A stretch of 64,000 nucleotides of DNA from Magicicada septendecula (GCA_034769895.1 CM068374.1:355432302-355496301), one strand, 5' to 3'; positions 1 through 10,930 are shown, counted from the first letter of the stretch. Notes: a model not told the origin generated them from the sequence alone. Numbers and translations: made by a program.

Positions 1-556
1 AGGACTAAAGGTAGGGGACAAAGCTTCCTCCGGAAATAAGGGTACATGGAGAAAACCAAGGCTCGCGTGGGCAGGGGCGCGTCCCTGAAATAGACGAACC
101 CCACTGGGACAAGTGGGGAACACCTATCCGCTACCACTTACTGTTTTATATTATTCATAGTTATTTATAATTATTTAACTATAGGTTTATTATAGTGGTT
201 TAGTTATATTTAATTATAGGATTTAATGTATTGTTTTAATTAATTCAATTATTGAAAACAACATTTTTGCTTACTTTCATAAAGTATAATAGTTACAACT
301 CATTCACTATCTTCTTCCAAATTATTTTTGTTATTTATTTAAGCTGCAAAATATTAATATCCTCCTCACAACAATTTCTGCTACGTTCCTACATTATTTA
401 TCTAACGTTTTACAACACACAAATAAATTTACTAAACATGTATTTACAATCCTTCATCAATAATTATTCAGTTATATCGCACTTCAATATCTAAAATCAG
501 CTAGGTCATTACCATATATTAACATATTTGAAATTGTCCAATTGTGAATTTAAGGC
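1..556. other. Unassigned left edge
   Basis: The first ~140 bases have mixed composition and read open in one frame on each strand, but I recognise no protein. The rest is AT-rich with only chance ORFs. By position it would be internal sequence of the minus-strand LTR element that begins at 2845; that is inference from location only. Confidence 0.3.
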
Positions 557-1418
557 TCAGCCTCCATCGTCAAAAATTAGACGGGGTTTCACATAACATC
601 GTTCAATTTTATTAGCACACAAATGACTGTTTTGTGTGTGGTAACCATACAAACTAAACTCATCCATCATACTCAAATACTCATAAAACAAGTCAACATT
701 ATTTGTTTCTGTCCAGTCTCCATTAGTAATATTTGTCAAGTCAGTTATTTTTTCTTCATAAAGTAAATTATTATTATTTAAACATGTATTATCAAAATAA
801 TCTTCACTCTCTATTTTAACGGGTAAGTATTTCATATCATTTAGCATCTCTTTCAACTCATTGTAATCTCTCATTAGTTTATATAATTCTATTTCTTTAT
901 CTATCAACAACTCTCTCTCAAAACATCTTTCATCATCATAACACCATATCACACTTTTATCATTCCACGCAGAGGGTACAAAATTATTCAGCAAAATTAA
1001 ACAATTCAAATCTTTCACTAATAAGGGTCTCTTGCCCAAAAATAACACTTTTGAACACTCTGGTTCATCACAAATAAGGGGAAAATCTACCCTCTGCTCT
1101 ACACATTCATCTACTCTTTCTTTCCATTCTTTTTCTAATTCAACAACACTGATTACAACTTCGTTACTACATATAACTTTCTCTCTCTCACTCACTGTTT
1201 CACTATCTATTTTCAACGTATCACTTTCTGATACCACCCTTTCAATCACATTACCATTTTCATTTGTTATGCACATTCATGTTTTTATCGTCTTGACCTA
1301 CATTCGGTGTTGAATGTATTTCAGGACTACTCATCACAGCTGATTCGTCAACTTCAGCTGTTTCACTTATCGCAGTCGAGTCGGACAAATCGACTCCGTT
1401 CTCTGCTGTATTTTCCAT
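557..1418 (-). pseudogene. Leader/gag-like ORF of minus-strand LTR element A, frameshifted
   Basis: Reading leftwards from an ATG at 1418, about 49 codons are open until a stop near 1270. The frame then shifts by one base and continues as a 239-codon ORF to a stop at 557. The first part shares a motif with the leader ORF at 14171: ESAVMS, six to seven variable residues, then HSTPN..QDDK.MNV. That identifies it as LTR-element leader protein. The 239-residue part is acidic and coil-rich (ELYKLMRDYNELKEML), with no zinc knuckle, protease or RT motif. It lies just inside a tRNA-Lys primer site and LTR, where gag belongs. The frameshift makes it a likely pseudogene, although programmed frameshifting cannot be excluded from one copy. 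The motif match is seen directly; the function is inferred. Confidence 0.55.
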
Positions 1419-1589
1419 TATTATTATTTTTTGGTATTTACTCTGTTTCTTATGTGAACAACTATTCTTTACTTCTTTTGCATAACTTTACATAAGTACC
1501 TTTTACGTATTTTTTTTTTTTTTTTTACTCAACCTCTCAACTGTGCTTGTATCCCATTTGTAGGTATGGAATTTCATTTTTTGCAATTC

Positions 1590-1607
1590 GTCCCTGTTCG
1601 GGCGCCA
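1590..1607 (-). promoter_or_regulatory. Primer binding site, tRNA-Lys (UUU type)
   Basis: The minus strand reads TGGCGCCCGAACAGGGAC, two bases after the LTR end. It is identical to the known tRNA-Lys3-type primer site of retroelements and complementary to the tRNA 3' end, where minus-strand DNA synthesis starts. Confidence 0.8.
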
Positions 1608-1609
1608 AA

Positions 1610-2845
1610 TGTGAAGCTATTTATTTATCACAATTATTTTGAGTACCATACACATAGAAATACCTAGAATGACTTTCACTTACCATCCCGACATGCTCTT
1701 TTGGGTCCAGGGTCTCATACGAACACCAAGATACAAGCACAATTTTGAAGGTTGCGTAAATAATTTACATAACACAAGTTTAAGAAGAGAATTTCCATTT
1801 TAATGTTTTACTGTTACTTTAGTGAAATTAAGAACATACATTTAGTAAATACATGTTTCAGGTGTTGTGCAACACGTGACTCTGTTGTAATATGACTTAC
1901 AATCTACGGCTTACCTTATTTTTTCTAGGACACAAACATAAAATGCAAACACAAATATACACAGAAAGCCGCCCAGCTTTGCCACACTCACATTTATACT
2001 AAATTAAAAAAAAAACCCCTTAACATTTTATGCAAATCAGAAGCCCCTTCGCCGGCCACTCGGTCTTCCCGCACACGCATTGTTCGGTTACACGGTTTCA
2101 CTGTTCGGAAGAAAAAAACTTGATCCGACTCCCTAGTCGTATTGACCGCGGTCACTTAACAGTTTTGCTGTACTACAACTTTAAAATATTTAAATATGTG
2201 TGACGAGCCTACAGAGGCCCACCCGATGACGGGAACTGTTGCTTGTCGACTGGACTGGAACGTAACAGGTACAGCTTGCTTTCTTTGGCGGGAAGCTGTT
2301 ATTCACGGCCACTATGGTTTCGTCGCTTATTGCTCATTTGCTGTGAGCTAACCATTTTATGTGTGGAATAAAGCTGGTATGTGTGTGTGACCCAAGGCCG
2401 ATATTGTACTTGGCTCCGCTGACGTCATTGGAAAGGCCGGATTTAGCCATGACTTCCTGCTGCTCAAAAAAGCACATTGCTAGATTTTGCTCGTCCCAGG
2501 GCATCCTGTTTTGTGGCTGGATGCGTCACTCGGATTTGTGGTGATACAGTTGCGTCTGTGTGCTGTTTACACAAGTACAGATTTCTGAGAATTTTGAAGG
2601 GGGTAAATGCTTCGCTTGCCGGCTTACACAATAACACCTGCGTATCGCTTTTGTCTCACTGTTTCTCAACAACGTGCTGTTTCATGGAAAATAACGTTGC
2701 AATGCGTTCTGTGAGAATGGAATAAATTTCGTTACACAATCATTTTCACAACTTCTTTTTACAAGCCCGCACCAAAATGAAAGAAATAAAAATGTACTTG
2801 CCCCATACGGTAAAAATAAAAACACCCAAAAATTGACCCGCTACA
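1610..2845 (-). mobile_element. 5' LTR of element A
   Basis: The + strand runs from TGTGAAGC to CCCGCTACA, so on the minus strand it starts TGTAGCGGG and ends CTTCACA, directly before the primer site. Its 3' ~90 bases on the minus strand (GGTAAGTGA, ATGTGTATG, ATAAATAAATA, TTCACA) align with the end of the LTR at 12268-13948, which supports the 3' boundary and the shared family. The outer boundary at 2845 rests only on the terminal CA and the TGTAGC/TGTGAAGC terminal repeat. The partner LTR is outside the window. Confidence 0.6.
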
Positions 2846-3599
2846 TTACTTCCTAATGACATTTTATTTACACTACTTAGCTCTATGCTACTCATTAATG
2901 ATTGAGTTATTACTTGTATAATACATTAATAATGCTTATTGCTACACTTGGTATAATGATTGTTCAGCGTATGTTATTTATACTAGTAGACCTTTCTACT
3001 TATCACCTTACTGACAATTGTTCGTTTTAGGCGTTGCCTAGGCATACCGTTTACATTGGATTTATGCCTTAATAATGTTCATTAGTTACATTTGGTACAT
3101 TGGTGAGGTAACTTACTTATATAAGGTTCCCTCTTACAATTATTTTTACCTACTATAAGTACATTTGAGATTGTAATACAGTTTCAATTTTATACTGTGG
3201 CCATTGCTAATCTTAGTTATAGGCATTAATAGTTACTAGTCATTGTTGATTTATTCTCAGCCCAAATACTGTTGCTGATATTATATTATTCGGGTCGTTA
3301 CTTAATTATTTTTCTTAACATGTGAAATTACATTCAAGTTATTCACTGACTTGCTTGACAGCTTACAGTGATTCTAGCTTGTCCATTAGTTTGTGTCAGT
3401 TATAGTATTGGTTGTAGTGTCAAGCAGTGTTTTGTTTACTGCTTCTTGTGGCACTTCTTCTTCTTGCTTCTTCGATGGTCCTTCTCTTCTTCGCTACTTT
3501 CATCATTATATTATCTACTTACATTACCTTCATGTATTTATTAACTCATGGGTATATGTCTAGGTTATGTAACACTTGGTCATGTTACAATATATATAT
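2846..3599. other. AT-rich DNA, nothing recognised
   Basis: No coding, RNA or repeat signature stands out. The short ORFs here are low-complexity hydrophobic translations without motifs. Confidence 0.4.
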
Positions 3600-4682
3600 T
3601 GTAATGTGACATAATGGGAGTCCCAAAACAATTAACAAAAATAGTCCAAATGATAATAAAAAAGTCAGAATAACTAAAATCAAATAATTAGACAATGTAA
3701 AATAAAGGTACAGCACAATAGTGTGATAGATAATAAGCCATGTATTGTATAAAATAAGACAAAACTTATGAAAAGTGAATAAGTGCAAAAGTGAAAAGTG
3801 AAAAGTGGAAAACAAGGGTGATCATTAATCACACAGATAAGACTGTAAAGATCAATGATCCCTCTAATTATATTAAGTGAAAAAACCCCCAAATAGGTGA
3901 ATATAAGAGACACAACTCTTATAAGCATTATAAAGTGACAGACATACTAAATGTTAAAGTATAAACAAACAATTGTAGTAATGTAGCATTATTTATTGAA
4001 AGGTTTTATAATTATTTATCCCATATTGTTGGTTGTTAAGAGAGAAGGCATTAGCAGTACTGTACTTAACCATGTTTATTTTTCTTTATTTAGGCCACTG
4101 CCAATAATTGTTAACATTAATAAATTATATGTAAAGAATTATAAGAAGGGTATTAAGCCTATAGGCAAGAATAGAAAGTATGTGTTATGACATAATACCA
4201 AAACATACCTGAATAGAGGCCTACATAAACAATATTAATGGTCCATTAATAGAGCCTAATGGTATGAGAATGAAAATGGTATTATGGTCAACTAAATAAA
4301 TTATGTTATTATTTGTTAATGAATGAATGTAATCTTGGCCATGAAGGCAACATTTTTAGTTAGTATGTTAAGGGTTTTGTGTTAATTAATAAACATTGTT
4401 AGAATAAGTTAAAGGCAAAAAATCATGTAATAATATTTAAACACATGTAATCAGGCAAAGGGGTTCAAAACAGAAAACCATTTCATAATTAATGTAAATT
4501 AGAAAATGATAATGAAATCAAATTTAAGGCCTATGCCGAACATATAACATAAAATAAGATAATGTCAGATATAATTAAATTATCAAATCAATATTATAAA
4601 ATAATAACAAAATAGGGCCAAAATTTAATAATGGACAAGTCTTAGAGTAATTATGAACCAGATTAAATTAATCTAACAAAAA
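3600..4682 (+). repeat. AT-rich sequence with LTR-like left terminus
   Basis: It begins TATATATT-TGTAATGTGACATAA in form, close to the starts at 19710 and 30042 (consensus TATAT then TGTARYRTGACA). The 19710 copy is a TG...CA insertion with a target duplication, so this may be the left part of a related element truncated by the PLE at 4683. No ORF with recognisable motifs lies inside, and I see no clear similarity to the other two beyond the terminus. Confidence 0.3.
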
Positions 4683-4721
4683 TTAAGTTATCTTGTTGAT
4701 ACATCCTCTTCGTTCACTTTT

Positions 4722-4726
<5 letters not shown>

Positions 4727-4763
<37 letters not shown>
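4727..4763. repeat. (TA)n microsatellite
   Basis: Pure TA tract at the left side of the PLE3 palindrome. Confidence 0.9.
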
Positions 4764-4767
<4 letters not shown>

Positions 4768-4802
4768 CTTCCACTATGAACACTTACTTTTTGGTTTTGT
4801 TA

Positions 4803-4841
4803 CCCAGACGTTTCGACATGGTATTCGTCTTCTTCAATGGG
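4803..4841 (-). ncRNA. Hammerhead-like ribozyme, PLE3 left arm
   Basis: Minus strand: CCCA, then UUGAAGA (consensus CUGANGA with C3 changed to U), stem II GACG.../..UGUC with an AT-rich loop, GAAAC, GUC, then UGGG. CCCA and UGGG pair as a 4-bp stem I, and A-U plus C-G make a minimal stem III. Hammerhead motifs are known from PLE terminal repeats. The C3 change would be expected to weaken cleavage. Confidence 0.55.
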
Positions 4842-4935
4842 ATTTAAATACTGAATGTCTGTACAGTAACGGTTATGGGATGTAGGTGTGTGTGGTGGGG
4901 GTTGCTGGTGGGAGGGAATTGGCGTGGTTTTGTTA

Positions 4936-4964
4936 CCCAGACGTTTCGACGTGGTATTCGTCTT
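4936..4964 (-). ncRNA. Truncated hammerhead-like motif in PLE3 spacer
   Basis: Third copy of the terminal segment. It retains GAAAC-GUC-UGGG and stem II but breaks off before CUGANGA and the stem I partner, so it should not fold as a complete ribozyme. Confidence 0.45.
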
Positions 4965-5047
4965 CGCCAATTCCCTCCCACCAGCAACCCCCACCACACA
5001 CACCTACATCCCATAACCGTTACTGTACAGACATTCAGTATTTAAAT

Positions 5048-5086
5048 CCCATTGAAGAAGACGAATACCGTGTCGAAACGTCTGGG
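5048..5086 (+). ncRNA. Hammerhead-like ribozyme, PLE3 right arm
   Basis: CCCA 5048-5051 pairs with TGGG 5083-5086 as stem I. The core is TTGAAGA at 5052-5058, stem II begins GACG and ends TGTC, followed by GAAAC 5075-5079 and GTC 5080-5082 with cleavage expected after C5082. The order matches a minimal hammerhead open at stem I. C3 is U, as in the left arm. Confidence 0.55.
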
Positions 5087-5121
5087 TAACAAAACCAAAA
5101 AGTAAGTGTTCATAGTGGAAG

Positions 5122-5122
<1 letters not shown>

Positions 5123-5152
<30 letters not shown>
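5123..5152. repeat. (TA)n microsatellite
   Basis: TA tract between PLE3 and PLE1. It touches the TCAATCACTTTCTGC terminus of PLE1. Confidence 0.9.
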
Positions 5153-5155
<3 letters not shown>

Positions 5156-5240
5156 CAATCACTTTCTGCTACAGTCCGTTTCTTGATGTATATAATACTA
5201 TAATACTTATAACTATTTTACCTCAAGATGTATTTTTTCT

Positions 5241-7127
5241 TTAGGGACATGTTTCGGGAGATCCTGTTCTCCCATCTTCAACCTTCGCCATCTTGCTTCT
5301 GGTGCAGTATTTGTGTGTTGGCTTCTGGATGTTATTATGGTGGTTTGTTGGTCTTTGGTCCTTCAATGTTGCATTATTGTGTGTGGTTGTGGTATCTGTT
5401 TTTGTATTTTGTGTATTTTCGATGTTGAGTGCTTTGAATATTGTGTCATGTTTTGTATTGATTTGTATTTGTTCTGGTATTAATTTGTTTTGTGTTTTAT
5501 GTTTGTAAATCTGTAAATTTTCCCAAATGTTCATTATGGTGCCTTTGTGTGGTATATGTTTTATTAGTGTTACATTGGTTATGTCTGGGAATTCATGTCC
5601 TGTGTTTATTGCATGTGTGGCTAAATTGGATTTATATATGTTTGGTTTTTTGTATGCATTTAGGTGTTCAAAATAACGTTTTTTTAGCTGTTTTTTTGTT
5701 TGTCCTATATAACATTTATTGCAATCTTGGGATTCAATTTTGTATATACCGTTGGTTGTTGTATTATCTTTGTTGTGTGAATTATTTAGATTTTGTAATT
5801 TATTTTTATTAGTTTTGTATGCTATTTTTATATCTGTGTTTTTAAATAGTTTTGTTAGTTTTGACATTTTATTATTTATATATGTGAATGTGGCCCATTT
5901 TTTGTTGTTGTTATTATTTATGTGTTGTTCAGTTTGATTAATTCTTAATTGCTCAGTTTTTATTTTGTATTTGATTTTATTTTCTATTTTGATCATAGTA
6001 TTTTTATTGTAACCATTTGCATAACCAATTTGGTATATTATATTTCTTTCTTTGTCAGTTTCTTGTTTGTTTAGGGGTATTTTGTACATTCTGTTAAATA
6101 ACGAATGAAATGCTGCCATTTTATGTTGTGGTGGGTGGTCAGAATGGTTAGGTATAATGATGTTAGTGGAAGTTGGTTTTCTATATATTGCATATTGTAT
6201 GTGTTTATTGTATCTTGTGATGGTTATGTCTAAATAGTTGATTTTGTTATGTTTTTCTTTTTCTTCTGTGAATTGTATTTTGGGATGTATGTTATTGATT
6301 TGTTTCAGTATGTTCTCTGCATTTGTGTTTTTGTTATTTGATACATATAGTCCATCATCTACATATCTTATCCATATGCCATCTGGGTCATGTGTTTTAA
6401 TGATATTTTGTATTTTGGTGTCTATATGTTGTAGGAATATTTCTGCTATTATGCTTGATAATGGTGATCCCATTGCTAAACCTTCTTTCTGTTGATAAAT
6501 TTTGCTATTAAATTCAAAGTAATTTTGTTTTAGTATTAGTTGGAGACTATTTTTTATTTCGGTTATATATTGTTTGTTTTCATTTTGTTCTATAAGTTTG
6601 TTTATTATTATGTCAATTGTTTCTTCTACTGGGATATTAGTGTACATGTTTGTTATGTCATATGATGTGAAAAATGTATTTTCATTTATATTTATTATTT
6701 TTAGTTTGTCTATTAATTCGTATGTATTTTTTATGTTATGATGGTTATTTGTTAGTTGGTTATTTTTTAGTTTTTGTGCTATTATTCTTGCTATTTTGTA
6801 TGTAGGAGCTTTTTTGAAATTGATTAATGGACGTATTGGGTTGTTTGATTTGTGTATTTTTATTAGGCTGTTCATTTTAGGTGGTTCTGGATTATTGTTT
6901 ATATATATGTCTATGTTTTTATTGTTGAAAATGTTTTTATTTGTTTTTATTAGTTTTATTGTTTGTTTAAGATAGTTTTCTGTTGGGTTTTTATCTAGTT
7001 GTACGCATTTATTATTGTTGATGAAGTCTTCGGTTTTTTTGATGTAGTCTGTTTTATCAATGATTACTGTTGCTTGACTTTTGTCTGCTATAAAACATAT
7101 ACCACACAAAGGCACCATAATGAACAT
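5241..7127 (-). CDS. PLE reverse transcriptase with GIY-YIG endonuclease (5'-truncated)
   Basis: This 628-codon frame has no internal stop. Residues 1-12 come from the inverted arm, so the apparent ATG is not the natural start; family protein begins at ADKSQ (residue 14). RT motifs in order: IRPLI..KAPTY near 98-110, SYDITNMYTNIP 155-166, EGLAMGSPLSS 215-224, and the catalytic YVDD at 255-258, followed by LD and YRKPTSTN. The endonuclease follows: NGIYKI at ~459-464, CYIGQT at ~472-477 and KRYFEHL. A His/Asn/Lys-rich C-terminal tail runs to 628. The enzyme would copy PLE RNA at a nick made by the GIY-YIG domain in the nucleus. All catalytic motifs visible are intact, but the missing N-terminal region makes the copy probably inactive. 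The assignment to Penelope-like elements is firm. Confidence 0.9.
   Translation of the reverse strand: MFIMVPLCGICFIADKSQATVIIDKTDYIKKTEDFINNNKCVQLDKNPTENYLKQTIKLIKTNKNIFNNKNIDIYINNNPEPPKMNSLIKIHKSNNPIRPLINFKKAPTYKIARIIAQKLKNNQLTNNHHNIKNTYELIDKLKIININENTFFTSYDITNMYTNIPVEETIDIIINKLIEQNENKQYITEIKNSLQLILKQNYFEFNSKIYQQKEGLAMGSPLSSIIAEIFLQHIDTKIQNIIKTHDPDGIWIRYVDDGLYVSNNKNTNAENILKQINNIHPKIQFTEEKEKHNKINYLDITITRYNKHIQYAIYRKPTSTNIIIPNHSDHPPQHKMAAFHSLFNRMYKIPLNKQETDKERNIIYQIGYANGYNKNTMIKIENKIKYKIKTEQLRINQTEQHINNNNNKKWATFTYINNKMSKLTKLFKNTDIKIAYKTNKNKLQNLNNSHNKDNTTTNGIYKIESQDCNKCYIGQTKKQLKKRYFEHLNAYKKPNIYKSNLATHAINTGHEFPDITNVTLIKHIPHKGTIMNIWENLQIYKHKTQNKLIPEQIQINTKHDTIFKALNIENTQNTKTDTTTTHNNATLKDQRPTNHHNNIQKPTHKYCTRSKMAKVEDGRTGSPETCP
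5243..5284 (-). ncRNA. Hammerhead-like ribozyme, PLE1 left arm
   Basis: Reverse complement of the right-arm motif at 7370-7411: UUGAAGA, a perfect 6-bp stem II (GGGAGA/UCUCCC), GAAAC-AU-GUC. C3 is U. Confidence 0.55.
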
Positions 7128-7455
7128 TTGGGAAAATTTACAGATTTACAAACATAAAACACAAAACAAATTAATACCAGAACAAATACAAATCAATACA
7201 AAACATGACACAATATTCAAAGCACTCAACATCGAAAATACACAAAATACAAAAACAGATACCACAACCACACACAATAATGCAACATTGAAGGACCAAA
7301 GACCAACAAACCACCATAATAACATCCAGAAGCCAACACACAAATACTGCACCAGAAGCAAGATGGCGAAGGTTGAAGATGGGAGAACAGGATCTCCCGA
7401 AACATGTCCCTAAAGAAAAAATACATCTTGAGGTAAAATAGTTATAAGTATTATA

Positions 7456-7458
<3 letters not shown>
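7090..7458 (+). repeat. Inverted terminal arm of PLE1 (pLTR copy)
   Basis: Reverse complement of 5197-5564. On the + strand it encodes the C-terminal ~98 residues of the PLE protein (IWENLQIYKHKTQ...) and a second ribozyme motif. It ends in the TA/CA tract without the outermost ~45 bases (the CAATCACTTTCTGC end) present on the left, so it is a partial copy. Confidence 0.8.
7370..7411 (+). ncRNA. Hammerhead-like ribozyme, PLE1 right arm
   Basis: AGG 7370-7372 can pair with CCT 7409-7411 (stem I). Core TTGAAGA 7373-7379; stem II GGGAGA 7381-7386 with TCTCCC 7393-7398; GAAAC 7399-7403; GTC 7406-7408 closes a two-base-pair stem III with loop AT. Cleavage would fall after C7408. C3 is U in this subfamily. 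Confidence 0.55.

Positions 7459-7504
<46 letters not shown>
7459..7504. repeat. (TA)n(CA)n microsatellite
   Basis: TA tract running into ACACACAC directly at the right end of PLE1. Confidence 0.9.
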
Positions 7505-10169
7505 TACATAAATTAAGTATTATATAGTGAATGTAAGGGCAATATTATAGTCCAGATTTGTAATTTTTGTAAAGGTGAAAGGACACCTAATATAAAGTTA
7601 ACACACATAAAATTATATATCGAAATGTAGACCTTTATACAAGGAACAAAACTATGTAAACTAATTTTAATTTAAACAAAAATTAACAAGGGAGTATTTT
7701 TTGACTGGTAAGGCAAGGATATAATTTCGGTACTATATCCCACTTGACCTCAAGTTCATGCAAACTGACCAATCAAAAATGGAGTTTACTGGTCAAAAAA
7801 CCATTACTAAGACGAGAAGAAGGCAGGATTGTATTGTTAAACGCCAAGTCGTAAAGATCAGTCAAATAGCTGACGCTTTGAATAAAAATAAAACAATCAA
7901 AATTATACTCAATTAATGTTCCAAATGAAACCAGAGAAGCAGTAAACACACCAGAAAACTTCTAAAGAAGATAAAAGAATAATTACTAACCGATGGAAGC
8001 TTAATTCTACACAAACACCAAAAAATTATAGCGAGGGGGCTGCTTGCAGTATTCAAGGAACGTAAATATAACTCCGAAGTATTTTCATTACCACACTACA
8101 CATAGATCAACTTCACTACACTATATAAACTACCTACAGTGATAATTGGAATAACCATTGCACATTAATACAGTGGTTAACGATAATAACATTTTATTTA
8201 AACAGAAAAACATTCTAACTACATGACGCTTGGTTAAGTAACCAAGACGGCCATCTTGTTTATTATTTTTTTTGTCAATGCTGGCAGAGTTCGTTGCCGT
8301 AGGTGGTGAAAAAAATAACATTTATACTTGTAGACAATAATTAAGATTTATTATTTTATATGCAATTGTAATGTGTTGTACTCCTTTTTAAAAACATTTC
8401 TGACTTCTTAACTAGCCCAAAGAACCCTAGCCATGAGATATTTATTTTATATTAAAATTATTTGCAAATCATTGAAGAGCGGATTCAAATACAAATCGAT
8501 ACTGAACTGTTAAGGTTGATCCAAGACCGAACCATTTATGTTGTTTAACCAATAAGCTGGAAAAAGTAATAAAACAAACCAATGATTACCAATACCAGAG
8601 TTGTCATTTCATGCGTGTGAGTAGAATAAGAGTTTGTTCACAGGTATTAGTGGGAGTGAGCAGGTACGCAAGGCGAATATAGCATCGCCGGCGACAGAAA
8701 AAATAAACTAACCTACAACTGCCAACATACGGTTAGAGCCGATCGCCGTGTCAACCAGAAGTGCAGGAAAATTTAAAAGCGCTAGCCCACAAATACAAAC
8801 ACTGTCATACATAACATACATAATAACATAATATACATAATAACATTACACAAGAGAAAGATTATAATATATATATGATACAAACACGATAACGGCAACT
8901 AAATATAAATCTAGTGTAGGGACCAATAATGTGAAAGCCAACAAATTGGTTATACCAAAAAGAAGAAGTTGAAAGTTTACCACTTAAAGAAAAAAGTGAG
9001 TTCTGTTACAAAATAGGAGTCCAGTATAGTAACCCATTAACTCATCTGCCTTACTTCAAGTTTTTTTTATGTATAATGAAACATTCCTGTGTTTTATCTT
9101 TACTGCTTAAGAACCATCCAACACATATGTACCTATACAAACACCTAACATATTACAAAAATATAACTTGTAATTAAAAGTGAGAACTGTTTTGAAGTGG
9201 TTTCGTCTTCATGTGTTGCTTTAGTTTATGTTGTAACCTGACATCACCTTGGTTTGCTTCCAGTAACACAGGTTTAACCTACCATACTGCTAGAGCTGCT
9301 TCACATTGTACTTAAATAACAATAAAAAGTTATTACAATACAAAACAGCGCATCTACACATTTTGGTTTAATTTACTAAACACATAAATGATATTCAATA
9401 ATATATTGATAATGACTGTGACATGATCAAAATATCAAGAATTAGTGAGTGTGGAGGTAATGGTAAAGTTCTGAAAAATCCTACTTAATTCCAATGGTGA
9501 TCCTCTCTCAACATATGGTTCAGCTGAACTGTTCCATCCATACCGTCCATTCCTGTGCTGAATCTTTAAAGTCTCTATACTTTCACCCCATCACCAAGTC
9601 CATTAGCATACCACACTTTTTCTCCCCTTTCTCTCTTCCTGCAACCTCTCCTTCTATTAATAATTTCTGTAAACACTGCTTTTCCTTAAGCGAGATCAAT
9701 CCAATTTGCTCCCCTTTTAGTACTCTTCAACCAATATCCTCTTGTAAAACCACCACAACCAATATCCTTTGCACTCTTTAACGCCACTTCATTTATTATT
9801 TTATCTCTTCAGTTAATCGTTTCCACTTTTCACCAACCATATTGCAAAGGTTTCAACAATTGTTCTTTCTTTGTTCTTAATTGTCCATATGTTTGCTGAA
9901 TACATTGTGATGTAACATATAAAACGTTTTAGAAAATCTTTTTCTTCACTCAATTCTAATTCCACTGCTTATCAGAAAATTTCATATTACTTTTAATGCT
10001 ATTTTTTCCATGAACAATTCTACTTTATATACATATTCTCTGCACAGCTTTAATTCATTATGATTATACCCTACTCACATTATACACAAGACTGACACAG
10101 AAGTTCTTTACATGACGTAAATTGGTAGCAGGACCAATATATTATTTATTATAAATTGAAAGGTGGATG
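7505..10169. other. Non-coding DNA, nothing recognised
   Basis: AT-rich with chance ORFs only. A short perfect palindrome CTTGGTTA-AG-TAACCAAG lies near 8228-8245, and 9494-9780 is a C/T-rich stretch. If UMPS continues leftwards on the minus strand, this could be its intron, but I could not find the next exon (expected to encode the DREQGG motif). Confidence 0.4.
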
Positions 10170-10930
10170 TGAATTTGTGCAGTTCATGTTTCTTATGGAT
10201 TTCTACATAACTGTTGTTTTTTATGGCTAGCCTGGACTCCTGTCCATAAGCTTTCTGGCATCCTAATAGAATTGTGTAATGTTTCCTGCAACTCGCAGAA
10301 TTGCGTCTAGTTTTGGAAGGAGGAGGTGTTTACTATCCATCCTGGAGTTCAGCTCGTGGCATAGTGTGATCTTTCAGAGGTGTAAACTTTGATTCAGCTG
10401 AGGTGGGCAGCAAGGCAATCATGTGCGGTATTGAGATGAAATAAAGTAACAGAATATCTCCTAAATTTGTTTTTATTTTTCTCCCAAGTTGTATCTATGT
10501 TTTTTCACATCTTGTCACTATTCATGTTCTTGATCAGTTGCTCTTGTTGTTTTTTCTAGATCTTCTTTTGAGCAAATTTTTTGCAGTGATGGCAGTATGT
10601 ACGCCCCTGGGTTGGTGTAGAGAGGTACTTTTCTTTGCTAGGTTGTCTGGCACCTCATTCCCTGGTATTCCCACATATGAAGGGATCCATTGCAAAATTA
10701 TGTTTATTTTTAGCTTTTGTAGAATTTTTATCATCTGTTGTGCATCTCTAAGAAGTTTGCTGGAAACTGTTGTGTATGAAGATACAGCTTGTATTGTTGT
10801 CTTTGAATCTGTCAGTATAACCACATTTTGGTATTTGTGGGGCAGTTCAGTACTGCCAAAAGAGCCCACGATATGGCCTCGATCTCTGCGTCAATGTTTG
10901 TTTTGGCATGCGACATTTCAACATAACTAA
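10170..10930 (-). pseudogene. Non-LTR retrotransposon remnant: RNase H domain and pol C-terminus
   Basis: On the minus strand from ~10920, one frame gives ..AEIEAISWALLAVL (RNase H catalytic Glu). A frameshift near 10860 leads to VVILTDSKTTIQAV (catalytic Asp), QWIPSYVGIPGNEVPDNLAKK (the usual WIPSHVGIPGNE.AD.LAK), ending near 10534. Further left, another frame with several stops resembles the C-terminal region of such polyproteins (SVTLFHLNTAHDCLAAHL). The order and motifs match the RNase H of I/Jockey-like non-LTR retrotransposons. Frameshifts and stops show a dead copy. It sits ~45 bases downstream of the UMPS exon, in the same orientation, inside the presumed intron. Confidence 0.75.

Larger units (their letters stand above)
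4683..5152. mobile_element. Penelope-like element termini forming a palindrome (PLE3), no RT
   Basis: The left tail at 4683-4730 (ATCTTGTTG, CCTCTTCGTTCACTT) matches, inverted, the right end of the PLE at 35803. Two arms, 4766-4924 and 4965-5123, are reverse complements over 159 bases with about one mismatch. The 40-base spacer is itself a third, partial copy of the terminal segment. Each arm holds a hammerhead-like core and the end of the PLE reading frame (PPPHTP...). (TA)n tracts flank both sides. No RT or endonuclease remains. This is the inverted pLTR arrangement of PLEs reduced to termini. Confidence 0.7.
5153..7458 (-). mobile_element. Penelope-like element PLE1, 5'-truncated with inverted terminal arm
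   Basis: The left end (CAATCACTTTCTGCTACAG... at ~5155) is shared with PLE2 at 29260, so it is the element terminus. Arms 5197-5564 and 7090-7458 are reverse complements of ~368 bases. Each contains the C-terminal ~98 codons, the hammerhead-like motif and the tail. The RT and GIY-YIG coding region lies between them on the minus strand. The N-terminal part of the PLE protein is missing: the RT frame is entered at its ADKS..TVI motif, fused to the inverted arm. Partial 5' truncation joined to an inverted terminal copy is a known insertion form of Penelope elements. Confidence 0.85.

Noticed and set aside
1590..1607. tRNA-Lys gene
   Set aside because: Only the 18 bases complementary to the tRNA 3' end are present; no cloverleaf.
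9494..9781. 95-codon Ser/Pro/Phe-rich ORF
   Set aside because: Chance ORF in a C/T-rich stretch; no motif on either strand.
10534..10930. Host ribonuclease H gene
   Set aside because: WIPSYVGIPGNE and NLAKK motifs are retrotransposon-type, and frameshifts break the frame.
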